A stretch of DNA of 64,000 nucleotides from Patellaria atrata CBS 101060 (lineage: Eukaryota; Ascomycota; Dothideomycetes; Patellariales; Patellariaceae). Below the pieces are notes generated by a model, which did no database searches, was not told the origin of the DNA, and was given only the letters and a program-made list of their open reading frames with translations. The DNA lies in NCBI GenBank assembly GCA_010093705.1, contig MU006094.1, positions 781,550 to 845,549 of the forward strand. Direction: 5' to 3'. Made by a program: the position numbers and the translations under genes. Each line of letters begins with the position of its first letter. Position 1 is the stretch's first letter. Shown in pieces: positions 36,799 through 49,123 of the stretch.

Positions 36799-38447
36799 TT
36801 CAGTATAAGATCAAAACCTTCCTACAACTTTGTATTATACCGGTGCTCATTGCCCATAAAGAAAAGTTATCGTTCGGTGTTGGGAGAACTTACATTTGTA
36901 GGACGCTTGTTTGGTACTATCTTTGGAAATATAGGGGACTCCTTCTATGTCTTCTTTCAAAAGTTGTACGGCTGTTTGATTGATACCCTTCAGTTTTCTT
37001 CATCATTTTTTGGGTAGTATAGTCTGAATTTGGCGTTTAGGTCGGCTCATAACCATTATACAGTTCTACATTTCATTTCTTGCCGACTACAAGGGGTTTT
37101 ATAGGCATTGTTTCGCGATTAATGTACTTATACATTCATTGACTTCCTGTCAATCACACTTTGACAGTTGTTAGTGATTTGAGATTTTGTCGTACATACA
37201 TCTACACGACCAGATACTAGACAGCCTTCCCATTCCTCTAGTTTGGGAAGAGGCACCCAGGACAGAGCTTCATTGTCCAGGAGTTCTTTTCTCTCGACGG
37301 GTCGATTTGTTTTCTATCGAAGTTCGTACGAAGTTTTGGTTGAAGGTTGTATACGGAGCAATGCTGAGGCTGATCGGTATCGGTTAATAAATGCGAGGTG
37401 GTGGCTGAGATGAGCTCTGACGTTCTCATTTTAGATTTCAGCCTCACACATCAACTGCAAGCATGAGTTCCGTGCGTCGGACGCACGTTTTTTCCTGGAA
37501 ATACAGATATCGTATTCCTTTCATCTTAACCAACTTGCATAATAAATACTTCTGATCAATCAAATTTCGTTATTTCAACACGTGTGAAATCTATGATAGC
37601 TAGTAAACAGTTTGCACGCTATAACTTATGCCTATCCTTTGTACCCTACTACCCCTATCTAGGTCTAGGATTCTACTACGGTACCCACGCTACCTAGAAC
37701 TAATAATAGCTCGATCTACTCCGTATGTGCAACTTATTCCCCTTTCCTTACTGATTCACTTCAACAGAGGTCCTCCATAGCTCCAGATATCTCAATCAGA
37801 CATCGCATAGTCCAACATGTACGGAGTACAGTACCTCGAGTCCCGGACGCTCAAAGTCTCAAAGTACCGTTGTGGCTGAGGATTCTTAATGCAGGCTAAG
37901 GAGAGCTTCATTCGATCGAGAACGAGGTACCATGCTTGTTTACTTGGAATTGGCAAAAAATTGTTGCTTAAATTTCTCAGCTGAAGCTTAAATACTTTGA
38001 AGCCCACAGGTTGTGCTAGACTCTAACCAAAAGAAACGCCTTATGAGTCTCCTCCCCGTTGTTGGACGGGAAGATCATGTACGGCATCTCCGTTGTAGTG
38101 GCTGGAGCTTTTAAGGCCATCCACTTAGTTTAAAAGTTATAATACTAGCCATTATCCTTATCGCGCGCTCTTCGTCTTCCATTTTTCTTTCGGCCTGTAC
38201 AGCGGTTCACAGGTTCTCATAGACCGTTTTCTTTTGTTATTCCTTTCTTGTTAATTCTAAGCTGCGATTGATTTATAGTAGCAGGTCGACATGGTAGGCT
38301 TATTCAAATCCTACCTCTCTCAGAAAAATAATTCTTCAATGTAGGTGTTTCAGAATTAAAGCCGCATCTCACAAGTAACAGCTCACCATCTAGTTCGACA
38401 GATCCGCAAGCTCGCGAGCAAAGCGTCAGCATTACTATGTACCGTGG
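36799..38447. other. Intergenic, one perfect hairpin with T run
   Basis: Apart from the inverted repeat at 37471 and GTACAGTA at 37826, nothing is recognised. The 5' leader of the LtrA gene lies at the right end and may hold an extra small exon, because the LtrA frame is open back to a TCTAG acceptor-like site near 38404. Confidence 0.55.
37471..37493 (+). repeat. Perfect 8-bp palindromic hairpin followed by T6
   Basis: CGTGCGTC and GACGCACG flank a single G, and six T follow at once. This could be a protein-binding dyad or a short RNA end. It is far (about 670 bp) downstream of the rhodopsin-like stop codon. Confidence 0.5.
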
Positions 38448-40542
38448 ATGGCATCGCCCATGAAGGGTGCAAACCAGGAAGAGCTTGTATTCTCCCAAAG
38501 ACACGAAGCGAACACTTTGGAGTTATTCTTCGATCTTTTCTTCGTAGCAAATTTGGCTACTTTTACAACCGTAAGCCATTCAAACACACTCTGTCACACT
38601 TTTAGACGGTGGACCATAGGTGTTTGCGGAGATAGGTTGTATGTAATAGGAATATGAACGCTGATATGCAACCCACGGCGTAGTACCATGCAGTAATTGA
38701 TTCCTCCACACTACTAGCCTACGTTGGCTTCTTCGCGTTCTTATGGAGTACTTGGTTCCAGATCACGCTGTTCGACGTACGATTTGCCAGAGACTCAGTC
38801 TATGAGCGGGTGTATAAAACCATACAGTATGTTGTATTCGTGGGTTATGCTCTTGTTGGGTCGGCTTTTCAACCGGGGGGAAAAACTGCGAATAATACTG
38901 TGAGTCGGTTGCGGGCCCCGTTATTCTTTCTAGGTCTGATGGTTTTCTTAGAATTTCCGGATCCTGTGTGCAATACTCTTCATTAGTCGAACCCTACTCT
39001 TTATTCAGTACTCGGTGGTTTTCGTATTTGCGCTACTTCACCGATATAATAAATTATATATTCCTCTAATTGCAACGGCACTCCCATTCCTCGCCGCAGC
39101 GGTTACTTTCTTTGCCATGACTCCTTTATTCAAGGAGGGGGAAGAAAGTCATCATGGGATATATGCTATATGGTGGGTGGTCATGTTCCTCGAGGCTGTA
39201 TTCGTGATCGGGGTGTCTTGCTTTTGGAAAATCATTAGCTTCAAAAAGACACATCTGGTTGAACGAATGGGTCTGCTGACATTGATTGTGATTGGCGAAG
39301 GAGCAATTGGGGTCACTAAGACGATTAGCAAGATGATGGGTAAGTATGGTCTCGACGCCGAGGGATGCATACTGGTTCTATGCATTATAATTCTACTCGT
39401 AAGATTCTGCCCAAGTCGATGGAGGGTAATCACTAACTTGCAGTTTATAGACCTTCATCTGGATGCTTTATTTCGACAACCAGCCCCATGGGCACTACGG
39501 GACCTTACGACAGCAGTTCTGGTCGTGCATTCACTTTCCCCTCCACCTTTCTATCGTAGGCGTTGTCGAGGGTGCTCAGCAAATTGCTCTCGCTCGATAC
39601 GTTTTGAAGAATGTCATGAAGGTGGTGGAAGACGTGAAATATTATTGCTTGGAGGAAAATCTGGAAGGTGCAAATCTACAAAAGGCATTACTCAAAGTCA
39701 CCGACTATTTTCAACTTGATTATAACGCCGAGACCGCTCAGCAGTACGAGGTCATCCTCGAAGACATTTACCGGATAGGGAATACCACGGACGTCTGCTC
39801 GCCGGAAGCGCTCTCCAATGTCACATCGACGGGGTTCCCGGTGGACTTCCACTGGTTCGTTTACGATGTAAGCGGCGCTCTGTTCCAGGCCAACGGGGCC
39901 AAACTGCCCAAGGATGAGGATCCAGCACAGATAGCAGATCATACCTTCTTGACCGTGTATCGTTATTTCTGGGGATCTGTACTCATCCTTTTGGCATGCT
40001 TTATTATCTGCCTTGTCCTCGTACGTAAGCACCATAAATCCGATATATTCGATTGGACAGCAATCACTACCCGTATACTCGCTTTCGTTGTCGCCGCTGT
40101 GCTTCTCGCATTCAAGGCCGATATCGAAATGTTGGCGGCTTTCATATCGTCTCCTTGGGTTTTGCCCACGCTTCTCTTCCTCCTTTTAATCATATTGATA
40201 GCTGACCGAGTGAGTGCTATGGTCTGCAATTGGAACCTAAAACGAAAAGGACTGTACCGAAAAATTGACCTAGAAAAGAAGCACGACGAGAAAAACGAGG
40301 ACGGACGCGCCCACAACCATGACTCTGACCATGAGGATGATCACAGCACTAATAATTTATTTGAAGTGAGGGGACATGAGTACGCATCCTCACAACATAT
40401 GAGCGTAGACTACGCGTCCATACATAGTGGGTATGCATATCCCCTCGCTATAGGATCACCATCTTATGCTTCGGAAATGGATATACCACTCGTACCAGTA
40501 CCTAATTCTGGAGCAGCATATGACCCGCATAATGTGCATTAA
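38448..40542 (+). CDS. LtrA family (low temperature requirement A) membrane protein
   Basis: Multi-pass membrane protein of the LtrA family; function in fungi unknown, named after a Listeria gene needed for growth in the cold. Four exons: 38448-38570, 38684-38899, 38952-39398 and 39451-40542; introns of 113, 52 and 52 bp, all phase 0. Product 625 aa. Hallmarks: RHEANTLELFFDLFFVANLATFT near the N terminus, then YHAVIDSSTLLAYVGFFAFLWSTWFQITLFDVRFA, LVERMGLLTLIVIGEGAIGV, and FPLHLSIVGVVEGAQQIALAR. A soluble segment of about 130 residues, two more helix pairs and a His/Asp-rich polar tail follow. The ATG at 38448 precedes the conserved motif. The frame is open further 5' (SSRAKRQHYYVPWM), so an upstream coding exon is possible. 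Confidence 0.88.
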
Positions 40543-42980
40543 AGATAGATTGAAGGTTTATAATAGATGACGCTTTTCCTTTAATAGACTCGTTTTTGGA
40601 CATATAAACATAGCGATTGGCGTTGGTAGGATAATCGAACAAAATTAGAGCGTTCAGTATAATGATGGGAGGTTGGGTAGAGAGACTTAAAATGCATAAT
40701 ATCTGTACAGGTCGTGTGTCTTTCGCCACATTGTTCTTCCTTGGCTAAAAGAAGTGACTTGGAGTGTCAATAGCACCGTCCGTTTGAAATGATACTCGGC
40801 ATTCTTTTTATATAAGAAATTCTTGCAGAATAGCAATAGTGTAAAACGTTCTATGGACTAGAGTCAATCAGGGTCTAGTGCGCCTGATTAGGAAAGGTAT
40901 CGAAGTTTGGGAAAGACCTAATTTTCGAACCTTATATTCTTCGACATCATTACAATTCTACGATCGGAAATGTCTTGATTCATGACATTATGTTTCAGCT
41001 CTTAATGATTAGAGGAGGGGAATATCACGCCGACTGGGTTCTCCACCGCGGTTCCTCCACTGACGAGAGTGGTAGTGCTGCTGGTTTTTACTCCTGGGGC
41101 GAGATACTGAGACTCTGTACTGCTGGCTTAGTAGTACAATATTGACATTATTTCTCGAGCTATCTAAAGATGAGGTCTCAGATGAGCTCGGAGCTCTGTA
41201 TCCAGACTGGTCATTGTGCAGCTCTGACCAGCCATCGACATGCTTAAGCAACAGAGTGGTCCTAAACTATCGTCCTTGAGTGGTACAAACCCAGCCTACT
41301 TTGCTATAACTTTGACTCTGACCTAGAGTTTTCTGATCTAAACCCACCGATACTGGAAACAAGAGAACTCTGGCGATCCATACTTCCACTTGCACGATTG
41401 AAGTCGGTACCATGCATAAAGAGTGGGTTCCTCAATCGATCTACGATGTCAAAATCACTTACGGTCAGTAACACTCTCATATCCTTCCTATCGTACTACC
41501 CCTAAACATGAAGGAAGCTTAAGAACACGCAATATATGTCATTAGTTGTGCGGACTTACACAAAGGATTACCGTTTCGCAAGTTAAACATCCTGCTAGGT
41601 GCTCAAACTCATCAGATTCCCGTTCCTAGCTTGGATCCAGTGTTCACTGCCACACTCGCCGCTACCATGACTAATAGAGCTATGTACCTGTTGTACTGGA
41701 AGTTTTGGTATCCGTTTGCGGCTTGAATAGCACTATTCGCGATTCTCCATACAAGATCGAGCGATTGATGGGAAGGATAAAGATCGTCCGACAATCTCAC
41801 GTGTGATGGTTACGTCTAACAGGTAACACCAACAAGGACATATCTCAGACCGGACAACAGTGCCAATGTCTGAACATCCATTAGTTCACCGGAGAGTCTA
41901 GCCACTTGAGAGTGTCTGCAAAAATTCTATTCCCCCGTCATTGACTAGTGCATAAACACCCTCGACGAGGTCCCGCGATCTGCCACAGCATTCCCCAGTC
42001 CAATAGAGACATCTGCTTTATTCGGACATATCTGACGAGGGTACAAAGGGGTGTCGAGGTCAAAGATCTTTTAGAATTTCTGAATCCGATGTTCGATCTA
42101 CGGATCAACAAAGGTAACACTCGTAATTCGGTCACCAGTAAAAGATTTAACGGGGAGCGAAGTGTTTCATTCGGTAAACGTCCGACAAACCCCCTCTTCT
42201 TATTATTCCTCCCGTCGTGTCCAGAATCCTGCGGGCTGAAGCGAGCAGTTTCAAACCCACCAATCTCTTGAACTAGTGAGACACCATTGGCAATAACTTC
42301 AAGGGTCTGACGGCAAGCATTTGGGTCTGGAAACGTCGCGACTGATTTAAGTTATTGGGGCCCCAGTCCTCAGTATCTTGAGTCCTTCCTTTTCTGGCGT
42401 AATTCCAGTCGTTTTTCAACGTCATTTTCACTTCCGTTTCTTGCTCCTGTCGTTCCGCCTTCATGCACTGTCACAGTCCAGTTCTAAACGAAACCCAAGA
42501 ATGCATAACCCCGCATGTCCTCCCCGTCTCGCGTTTGGCAATATATTCATAACAGCCTATAGGTCTAAACTATGGGGCTTCTTTCTTGTATTCAACGTTT
42601 TGATCTCGACGTAGTGTATCTATCCACTGCGATTGGATGCCAAAACTTTACTTGCTGCATATTCAACCTAACCATCATTATGATGGATATAAAACACAGC
42701 TGCAATGAGAAGCTGCAGGCTGACATCCGCCACTTTTAACTTTTACACGCCGGTTGGGGGTTTATGTTTGCCCTATTCTAATTTTTAAAGTGTTTCCCAG
42801 AACGTGATTGTGTCTGCACATGTCATTCTTTCTTTGCCCTTAGACATCTGACCTATCTCCCACGAAAGTCTCCAGTCTCCGGGAGTCTCTCTTTTCTTCT
42901 AAGTCAAATCTTAAACATCAACAACGTGAGGAAAGGTCGTTGCGAGTTTGTTCATACTCGTACTCATAACGACCTGAGCA
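40543..42980. other. Intergenic, no gene seen
   Basis: 2.4 kb with short open frames on both strands and no recognised feature. The right end becomes C/T-rich before the next start codon. Confidence 0.6.
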
Positions 42981-43619
42981 ATGACCACAACCGCTCCGCC
43001 TGTCACTAATGATGGTCCTCCGAGTGGATTTCCTGGTGGGTATCCAGGAGGATATCCCGGTTGGCCTTCCTGTACGACATGGACCGATTCAATTCGAAAT
43101 GAAGTCTCCTCAAGCTGCACTGCAGTGCGTGGGCCACCACCCTTTGTCTCGGACATATTAGCAAGTCTAGCAAGAACTCAAACAGTTACTGTGGGTATCT
43201 CATCTACTACTCTCGACACATCAACAACTACAGGCCCTCCTACCCCCTCAAATACCGCTACAGCAGCACCAGCACAGGTACCACCATCTAGTTCGAGCGA
43301 CGGTCCTGCGCTGTCGGGCGGCACTATTGCAGGTATCGTTATCGGGGTCGTGGCCATAATACTTATAGTAATCTTGGGCTATTTCGTTTTAAGGCAGAGA
43401 AGGAACAAAGGTCCGGTCGCCACACAAGAACTAGAGGCACAGAAGCGGGAGGGTCCTCCAGTAGAGATGCAGGGAGAACTGGGGCTTGGACCGCAAGAGA
43501 TGGATGTCAAGGATAAGGGGGTGTTGAATCCGCCGCCGCTGGTATTTCACGAGCTTCATGGCGATTCAACCCCTACGGAGTTGGACGCAGAGAAGAGGAA
43601 ATCAACGCATTATAAATGA
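42981..43619 (+). CDS. Single-pass Ser/Thr-rich membrane protein
   Basis: Function not recognised. 212 aa in one exon. The N-terminal part has a Gly/Pro/Tyr repeat (GFPGGYPGGYPG), four Cys within about the first 50 residues (WPSCTTW, SSSCTAV), and a Ser/Thr/Pro-rich stalk suited to O-glycosylation. One strong membrane helix lies at about residues 113-136 (GGTIAGIVIGVVAIILIVIL), followed by the stop-transfer cluster RQRRNKG and a charged cytoplasmic tail of about 75 residues. This layout is that of Mid2/Wsc-type wall sensors and of many fungal hypothetical proteins. There is no obvious signal peptide at this start, so either the helix acts as reverse anchor or a short 5' exon is missing. Confidence 0.7.
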   Translation: MTTTAPPVTNDGPPSGFPGGYPGGYPGWPSCTTWTDSIRNEVSSSCTAVRGPPPFVSDILASLARTQTVTVGISSTTLDTSTTTGPPTPSNTATAAPAQVPPSSSSDGPALSGGTIAGIVIGVVAIILIVILGYFVLRQRRNKGPVATQELEAQKREGPPVEMQGELGLGPQEMDVKDKGVLNPPPLVFHELHGDSTPTELDAEKRKSTHYK

Positions 43620-44660
43620 AGGGAGTGGAAAAAAGCAAACTGTCACGATAGAGACGAATATTACGACCACGAATTGTCGACTCGAAGTTCGAGAAGTCTG
43701 TCCTAGTTGAAGAGGGATACTGTCACGGCGGCGTTGACTCACCATTGAGTCACTCAAGAGCATTGTTAGGGGAGAAGTGATCCCTACAAGCAAATTGTTC
43801 GAAGACCGTCTTCATCTTGTCGGATTTCATGACGAAATGGAGCCATAAGAAATATTTACCTGAAGGGAACAACACCAAAGGAAACTTCGGCGTTACACAA
43901 GTGTAGCCATTTCATATGACTATTGACCGTTCTTGGTCATAATTCAAAAGCATCACTCGAAAGCGCTGGGGATTATCAGGCCTTTAGGCCATTCCAGATC
44001 ACCACCGATGAAACCAGCATAAGCGCAACCATTTTTCTAAACCTTCTACTGAGTCGCCGACTAGTGAGCAATATTAATCTTGGTGCGAATGTATCTTCTG
44101 TATATAAACGATAGTGGTACATATAAAACGCGGAGATCTCGCGTGTTCTATTTTCTCTCTCAGATCACGATTCACCTTCACGATTACTACAGTTTACTAT
44201 GTGAATGACAACAACTGGAAGAATACCCTTGATGATTGCATTTTATAACCTAGCGATATCGCTATCAGAAAGGCTACCAAGTCTGTCAACTGAATTACTG
44301 ATATGGTAATTCTTACGTCGTCTTCTACTGTCTGTTTCGCGTAACTAGGGAACGAGCACGAGATCTGTAAAGGAGACATTTTACCCTCAGAATAAAGATA
44401 ATGTACATACTCCAAATCAAGATATTATCATGACTGATATTTAAGAGGTTCAAGAATATCCATTAAACAAGCTTTCACATGCTCAGAACTTCACTGGCCG
44501 GTTTCTGCGAGAGATGTTCGATACCTATCAAACATCTCCACTACCAAAATCCCAACCTCAATCGCCGCCGGAACAAACAGGACAACCACTAAATATCAGA
44601 TATGACCTCTCCCACTACCAAAAAGCCCAAACCCCCATAGGCCCCCCAAGCCAAATATCC
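43620..44660. other. Intergenic, no gene seen
   Basis: Between two converging genes. An open frame on the plus strand from 44514 is the shadow of the minus-strand gene. Confidence 0.6.
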
Positions 44661-45365
44661 CTAGACATCACGAACACTCGATCCAAAACTATCATTCGGC
44701 CCCTCCCCATAAGCCATCCCATCACTCTCCGTCGACTCGCTCCAAGACCCACTAGAACCACTCGAGGTATACGAATCAGTAGGGCTCTCCTCCCTCACAG
44801 CTGCTTGCTCGCCCTTCCCCTTCTCCGACCCCATCAACCCATCCAACCGACCTTTCCTCACCCGCACATCCTCGCTATCCGGCGACGGCGTCAAGAACCT
44901 AGCTGTCGCTTTCTTCAAGATGCTCTTCAGCGGCTTGAGGATCAGCTTCGGTTTCTCTGGGTCTGTTTTCGCTTGAACTGGGCCCACCGCACTACCCACG
45001 CTCTCCTCTTGCGAGTTTTCTGCTCCCGGTTCACTGCCACCCTTTTCCTCTTTCTTGTCACTAGGTCCGCTAGACAGCCCCCTCCAGGCCTTAACGACAC
45101 CCCATCTGAGTCCCTTCCCCCACTCGATCATCACCAGCTTCCCATCCACCACTCCTACGCCGGCCTTCTCCATGGCGCCCCGGCAGCCGGCGCAGAACGT
45201 GGTCTCCCGCACACAGCGGATATTTCTGGGGTCCCGCGGCGGATTGCGGGGTGTGAGTTTGTCGAGAAGAGTGGGATGCGTGCTGAGGAGACAGAGATTG
45301 GCGCAGGGGAAGGTGAGGGTTGTTGTGCAGGGGCAGGCATGGGGATCGTGGGAGGTGGTGCACAT
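44661..45365 (-). CDS. Unknown protein with Cys-rich N terminus
   Basis: Function not recognised; 234 aa, one exon. I start at the ATG at 45365 (MCTTSHDPHACPC); an in-frame ATG 14 codons earlier is possible. The first 60 residues hold seven Cys and several His (CTTSHDPHACPCTTTLTFPCANLC ending in CRETTFCAGC in sense, with gaps), a pattern that could bind zinc. A short folded segment follows (KLVMIEWGKGLRWGVVKAWRGL). The rest is charged and Ser-rich, with a basic patch KPKLILKPLKSILKKATARFL that may form an amphipathic helix. The C terminus is Gly/Ser/Asp-rich. The plus-strand frame over this region is Pro/Leu/Arg-biased and far less protein-like. Typical of small fungal orphan families. Confidence 0.6.
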   Translation of the reverse strand: MCTTSHDPHACPCTTTLTFPCANLCLLSTHPTLLDKLTPRNPPRDPRNIRCVRETTFCAGCRGAMEKAGVGVVDGKLVMIEWGKGLRWGVVKAWRGLSSGPSDKKEEKGGSEPGAENSQEESVGSAVGPVQAKTDPEKPKLILKPLKSILKKATARFLTPSPDSEDVRVRKGRLDGLMGSEKGKGEQAAVREESPTDSYTSSGSSGSWSESTESDGMAYGEGPNDSFGSSVRDV

Positions 45366-45878
45366 TGTGCTTATATCTGGGGGAGGAGAGAAGGAGAAAT
45401 AATGCAAAGATTCTTTGAATTCTTAAAAGAATACTAAAGCTGCGTGGGATGGTCCGACTATGTATCCCCGGAGATCTTCCTTCAGAAAGAGTCTGGGTTG
45501 TCGGGAAAAGCTCTGAAGTCTTCGTGGATTCAGGGTTGTGATCGTCCCTGGTTCCTGGAAAGCGTTGCTGAAGATTTGATGTGGTGATCCGAGTATCGGA
45601 TTCTGATGACAACACCTTAAGAATAAGCGTGATGTACTACGTACAGGAGCATTGGACAGCTAGCATGATGACCAATGAGTGAGCTGTTATATGCTTTTGT
45701 CCGGCATCGAGGTATTAGGATGTACGCTCATGAGCGAAGAGAACCTTACGTGTCCTGAAGTCTGTGGTCGATTGGTCTACCAATCTATCGGTTTCCAATT
45801 TAGCTCACGCTCACAACCCTTCATATGGAAGCAGAGATCGTAAGGAATGTGCTTGAGACTCCCGTCTTTTCGTTCCTC
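45366..45878. other. Promoter region of the Cys-rich gene
   Basis: 513 bp between the Cys-rich gene (start at the left) and the end of the F-box-like remnant. Nothing specific seen. Confidence 0.5.
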
Positions 45879-47057
45879 TTATTCATTCTGGTGCATGTTT
45901 CTAGAATATGTTAACTGAGTGTATTCGTCGACTACTTCCAAGATCCAAGGGGGCATGACAAAGCTCTTTGTTATACCGTCGACCACTGTCCTTGCAGCTT
46001 CAACAACGATAAATGGCTGAGGATAACTTCCTGAAAAAACTTGGCTTCCCATATGTCCATGAGATAGTTCCCCAAGGTGTTGTGCTTCCGGTCTTTCCAC
46101 CGTTGCAACCATAAAACCGATAGGCCTTCTAATAACAAGGCCCCACCAGGCCTGGTTATAGATTCTAGGGAAATCACTTCCCTCTTCATCTACTCCGAGA
46201 TAGCTATAAGACCATTTACCGGATACGCAACTGAAATCGTGGCTTGAAAGATGTGCGGACCAATCATCACTCATACCGTCCGAGATATCTGAATCCATGT
46301 CCGACAAATCATTGCAGTGGTGAATTGCTATTGCGTTTTCTAAGAAACCGTACAGGATACGGCAGCTCACTCTCTGTTCCTCTGTAAGGCCCTTTAGCAG
46401 TTCCATTCTCTTCTGGAAAGGAAAGCCGAGCGTCGTGTTTCGATAGATTTTGACCGCAAGTTCACAGCTACTATATCATCAAGGTCAATTAGAACCAGGT
46501 CGAGCGATGTCCATTCTCAGGATATATCGCATGCTTCGCGACGACTACCATGAATCGGGCAACCCATCTTTCTTAGGTGATACTTCAGCTTCGAATTTGA
46601 AGACCTGGGTGCGGGAGGGATTTTATGGTTAGGGAGTCTCTCAACCTCCTTGCTAAGATTCGAAAAGCGATTCCATATCCTGAGACCTTCTTCAACATCA
46701 CACCTGTGCTCATCACCCAAAGGGTGTTCTGCAGGAACTCTAAACCGGTCGACCGTCCAATCAAGACAGTCGGTGGCAGTATGCTTCTCCACGATAACTG
46801 CTGCGAGATATTTCGGGAGGGGTTTTTTTTAGCCAGAAGAAACCATAGTTTCCGTCTTTCGGCGGAAGTGGTATACGTTTCATGGTAGGAAAGGTATTCC
46901 GAGCAACCGATAAACATATTGACGTTTCATATTGAAGGACAGTATAGGCGAGAGGACGTGAAGATTCACGAATAGATATGATATCCGGAATGGTTGGTAA
47001 ACTGAACATTAGGATGAGAATATCATCCGGCTGTAGGGTAGGGAGTGTAGCGACCAT
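45879..47057 (-). pseudogene. F-box-like gene copy 1, frameshifted
   Basis: The N terminus MVATLPTLQPDDILILMFSL followed by IPDIISIRESSR has the shape of a divergent F-box (substrate receptor of SCF ubiquitin ligases). The frame runs to about 46850, where a run of eight A shifts it; one A fewer would continue into KPLPKYLAAVIVEKH and on through EVERLPNHKIPP, which also appears in copy 2. A further shift lies near 46500. The last 175 codons (46406-45879, starting MELLKGLTEEQRVSCRIL) are open and encode a Trp/Gly-rich C-terminal domain. Introns could explain part of this, but no convincing pair of splice sites bridges the A8 shift. Either a decayed gene or homopolymer errors. Confidence 0.55.
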
Positions 47058-47432
47058 GTGACATGAGTAGGCTGGAGAACTGTATATATAAGATTCGTAG
47101 TTTTTCCGAAGATGGTGGTTAGAATATTTCAGGAATAGAAGTTCAAGGGGTTCGTGAGTTCTTCAATCACGTATGCACAGACACAGAGCTAAAGTCGGCG
47201 TAGGGCTCTGCACTAAGTAAATGGGGGTAATACAAAGTACTTAGCATCAGTTTGCCACTACGAATGCTCTGAACTTTGTATACCCTACTGTCAGAAAGGA
47301 GTAGATCGACCATGGATTCGGACGGAAGTTATTGCGTGCGTGTTCGAGAAAACCAATTTGTAAGCTCAAAAGAGCCAAGGTCTACTTAATCGAACCACAT
47401 CTGATCCACAATCCCTAGGAGCAGAACTTGAA
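47058..47432. other. Spacer between the two F-box-like copies
   Basis: 375 bp, the promoter of copy 1 and 3' flank of copy 2. No feature recognised. Confidence 0.5.
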
Positions 47433-48587
47433 TTAGAAAAAGACTCCGTAAAAAACGTTATGGGGAATTAAAAGAGAGCTATAATTTTCATCAAACCAGC
47501 TGGAGTACTGTTTGAATTCAAGTCCTTGTTTTGATACCATTTCCTCGTACGGTCTCCTACGGAGTAGCTCTCTTACGGATTTCAGGAAGAAGAGATGTTC
47601 GCACATAATTTGTCTATCCGATTTGGAGTCCCAGATGTTCATCATATGACTCCCTGCCACGAAGGATCCCCGAGGTGTATGCCATTGTAACCACAACAAG
47701 ACTGGGCCTGCTGTTAAGAAAACCCAAAAGGCTCGGTCGGACGCGTTGGGGAACCACCAATTGCCGAGTTCTGTTATCCTACCGTGTATATAAGATCTTT
47801 TATCGATCAGAGTTCTGCAATTACAGGCTTTCTCGGAGCTAAACCAGACGGTGGCTCGCAGTTGTCCACAGCCCTCAGTATGTGGTTCTATCACTCCCCA
47901 TAGGCAGGGTATACTCGACGATAGGAATGTATCTGTCTTCTATTCAGGCTCTTAAAAAGAGTCATTCTCCTTTGAAAGATAAGAGCTTTGCGTCGAGCTT
48001 CGATAGAGTTAAGATCTAGCCTTTCAACAATCTATTCAATATACCATAACGATTGTGCTCTGATTGCAGTTCTTACAGGGACACTCTCCTCTCGAAATCA
48101 GGGTATGAATGAGTGTTTGATCCTTCTAACATAGCGCCCCAACCTTTGTCTAACCCACCCAGGGCCTGGAGGAATCTGGTCGTCAGGAAGCCTATCGACT
48201 TCCTTTGCAATATCCGAAAAGCGCTTCTCCATACCTGAAGAGTGGTCTCGATATCAGTTCTGGACTTCTCGTCTTTGAAGTTCACTCGGAATAACACAAG
48301 AGCGACAAATTTCGGAACCAGATTTTTAAGCCTCTGAAAATCGTACTGTCTGTTCTGTGGATCTTTTATCCCAGGGAAAGTGTTTATAGCAACCGCTTTA
48401 CAGATCGCGTGCTTATTTGTATGACCGTAGACGCAAAACGGTACGATGTTTTACGCAGGGCAAAGATATCCGGGAGTGTCAGTAGTTTAAGTATCAAATA
48501 TGAGGATATCATCCGATAGCGTAGATAGTGCAATCTTGAAAAACTTGCCACCAGCAAGGCACCCAGATGAGCGAACTCCGCCAGCAT
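47433..48587 (-). pseudogene. F-box-like gene copy 2, frameshifted
   Basis: Diverged second copy of the neighbouring gene in the same orientation. The F-box-like start (LSTLSDDILIF, LPDIFALRKTSYRFA) lies near 48520-48430 but in two frames. AVAINTFPGIK corresponds to SVARNTFPTMK of copy 1. RFSDIAKEVDRLPDDQIPPGP (one frame) corresponds to RFSNLSKEVERLPNHKIPPAP. The 153-codon C-terminal frame (47894-47433) matches the Trp-rich domain of copy 1 weakly (WWFPNASDRAFWVFL). At least three frame changes and internal stops, so it is more decayed than copy 1. Confidence 0.55.
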
Positions 48588-49123
48588 GATTTCTAAAATA
48601 ATCCGTCCCTTTTGTCGTGGGTGAATCCATTACTGATATATCGATTTTGACACTTTTCTAACTTTCTATAACCCGCTATGGAGCCTTTCGCCCTTATAGG
48701 CGTACGGAACTCACGAATATCCTAAACAAGGTGATTACTGCACAACTGAAGCGTGTATAGACTAGAAGCAAAGATCATATGTAACAGGAAACGCTATTCG
48801 GGTCGTTAGTATTGTAGACGAAGGGTAGATGTTACCTCAACTGCGTGGCAGGGCAGACCATGAGAGGGCTGAGTCCGTGAGAAAGTTCGCTCCAGTAGAA
48901 GATGTTGACTATCACCATTGCGTTTCAGTCGCCAAGTGAACAATATCAGATTACGATATCTTTCTGCTAAAGAAATACTCAGAATCTCGAGTTTCCAACA
49001 TTAATAAGTCTATCAATCCTATCCGTTGTTTTATCATGCCATGCAAACACCCATTAAGCCTCCTCTATGAACATGCCATATCTCATAACGCAAAGTATTA
49101 GGAAATACGCACAATACCGCTCG
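48588..49123. other. Intergenic, no gene seen
   Basis: Separates the F-box-like remnants from the 3' end of New1. No feature recognised. Confidence 0.6.

Noticed and set aside
44514-45437. Plus-strand frame of 307 codons
   Set aside because: Antisense to the Cys-rich minus-strand gene; Pro/Leu/Arg/His bias typical of a shadow frame.
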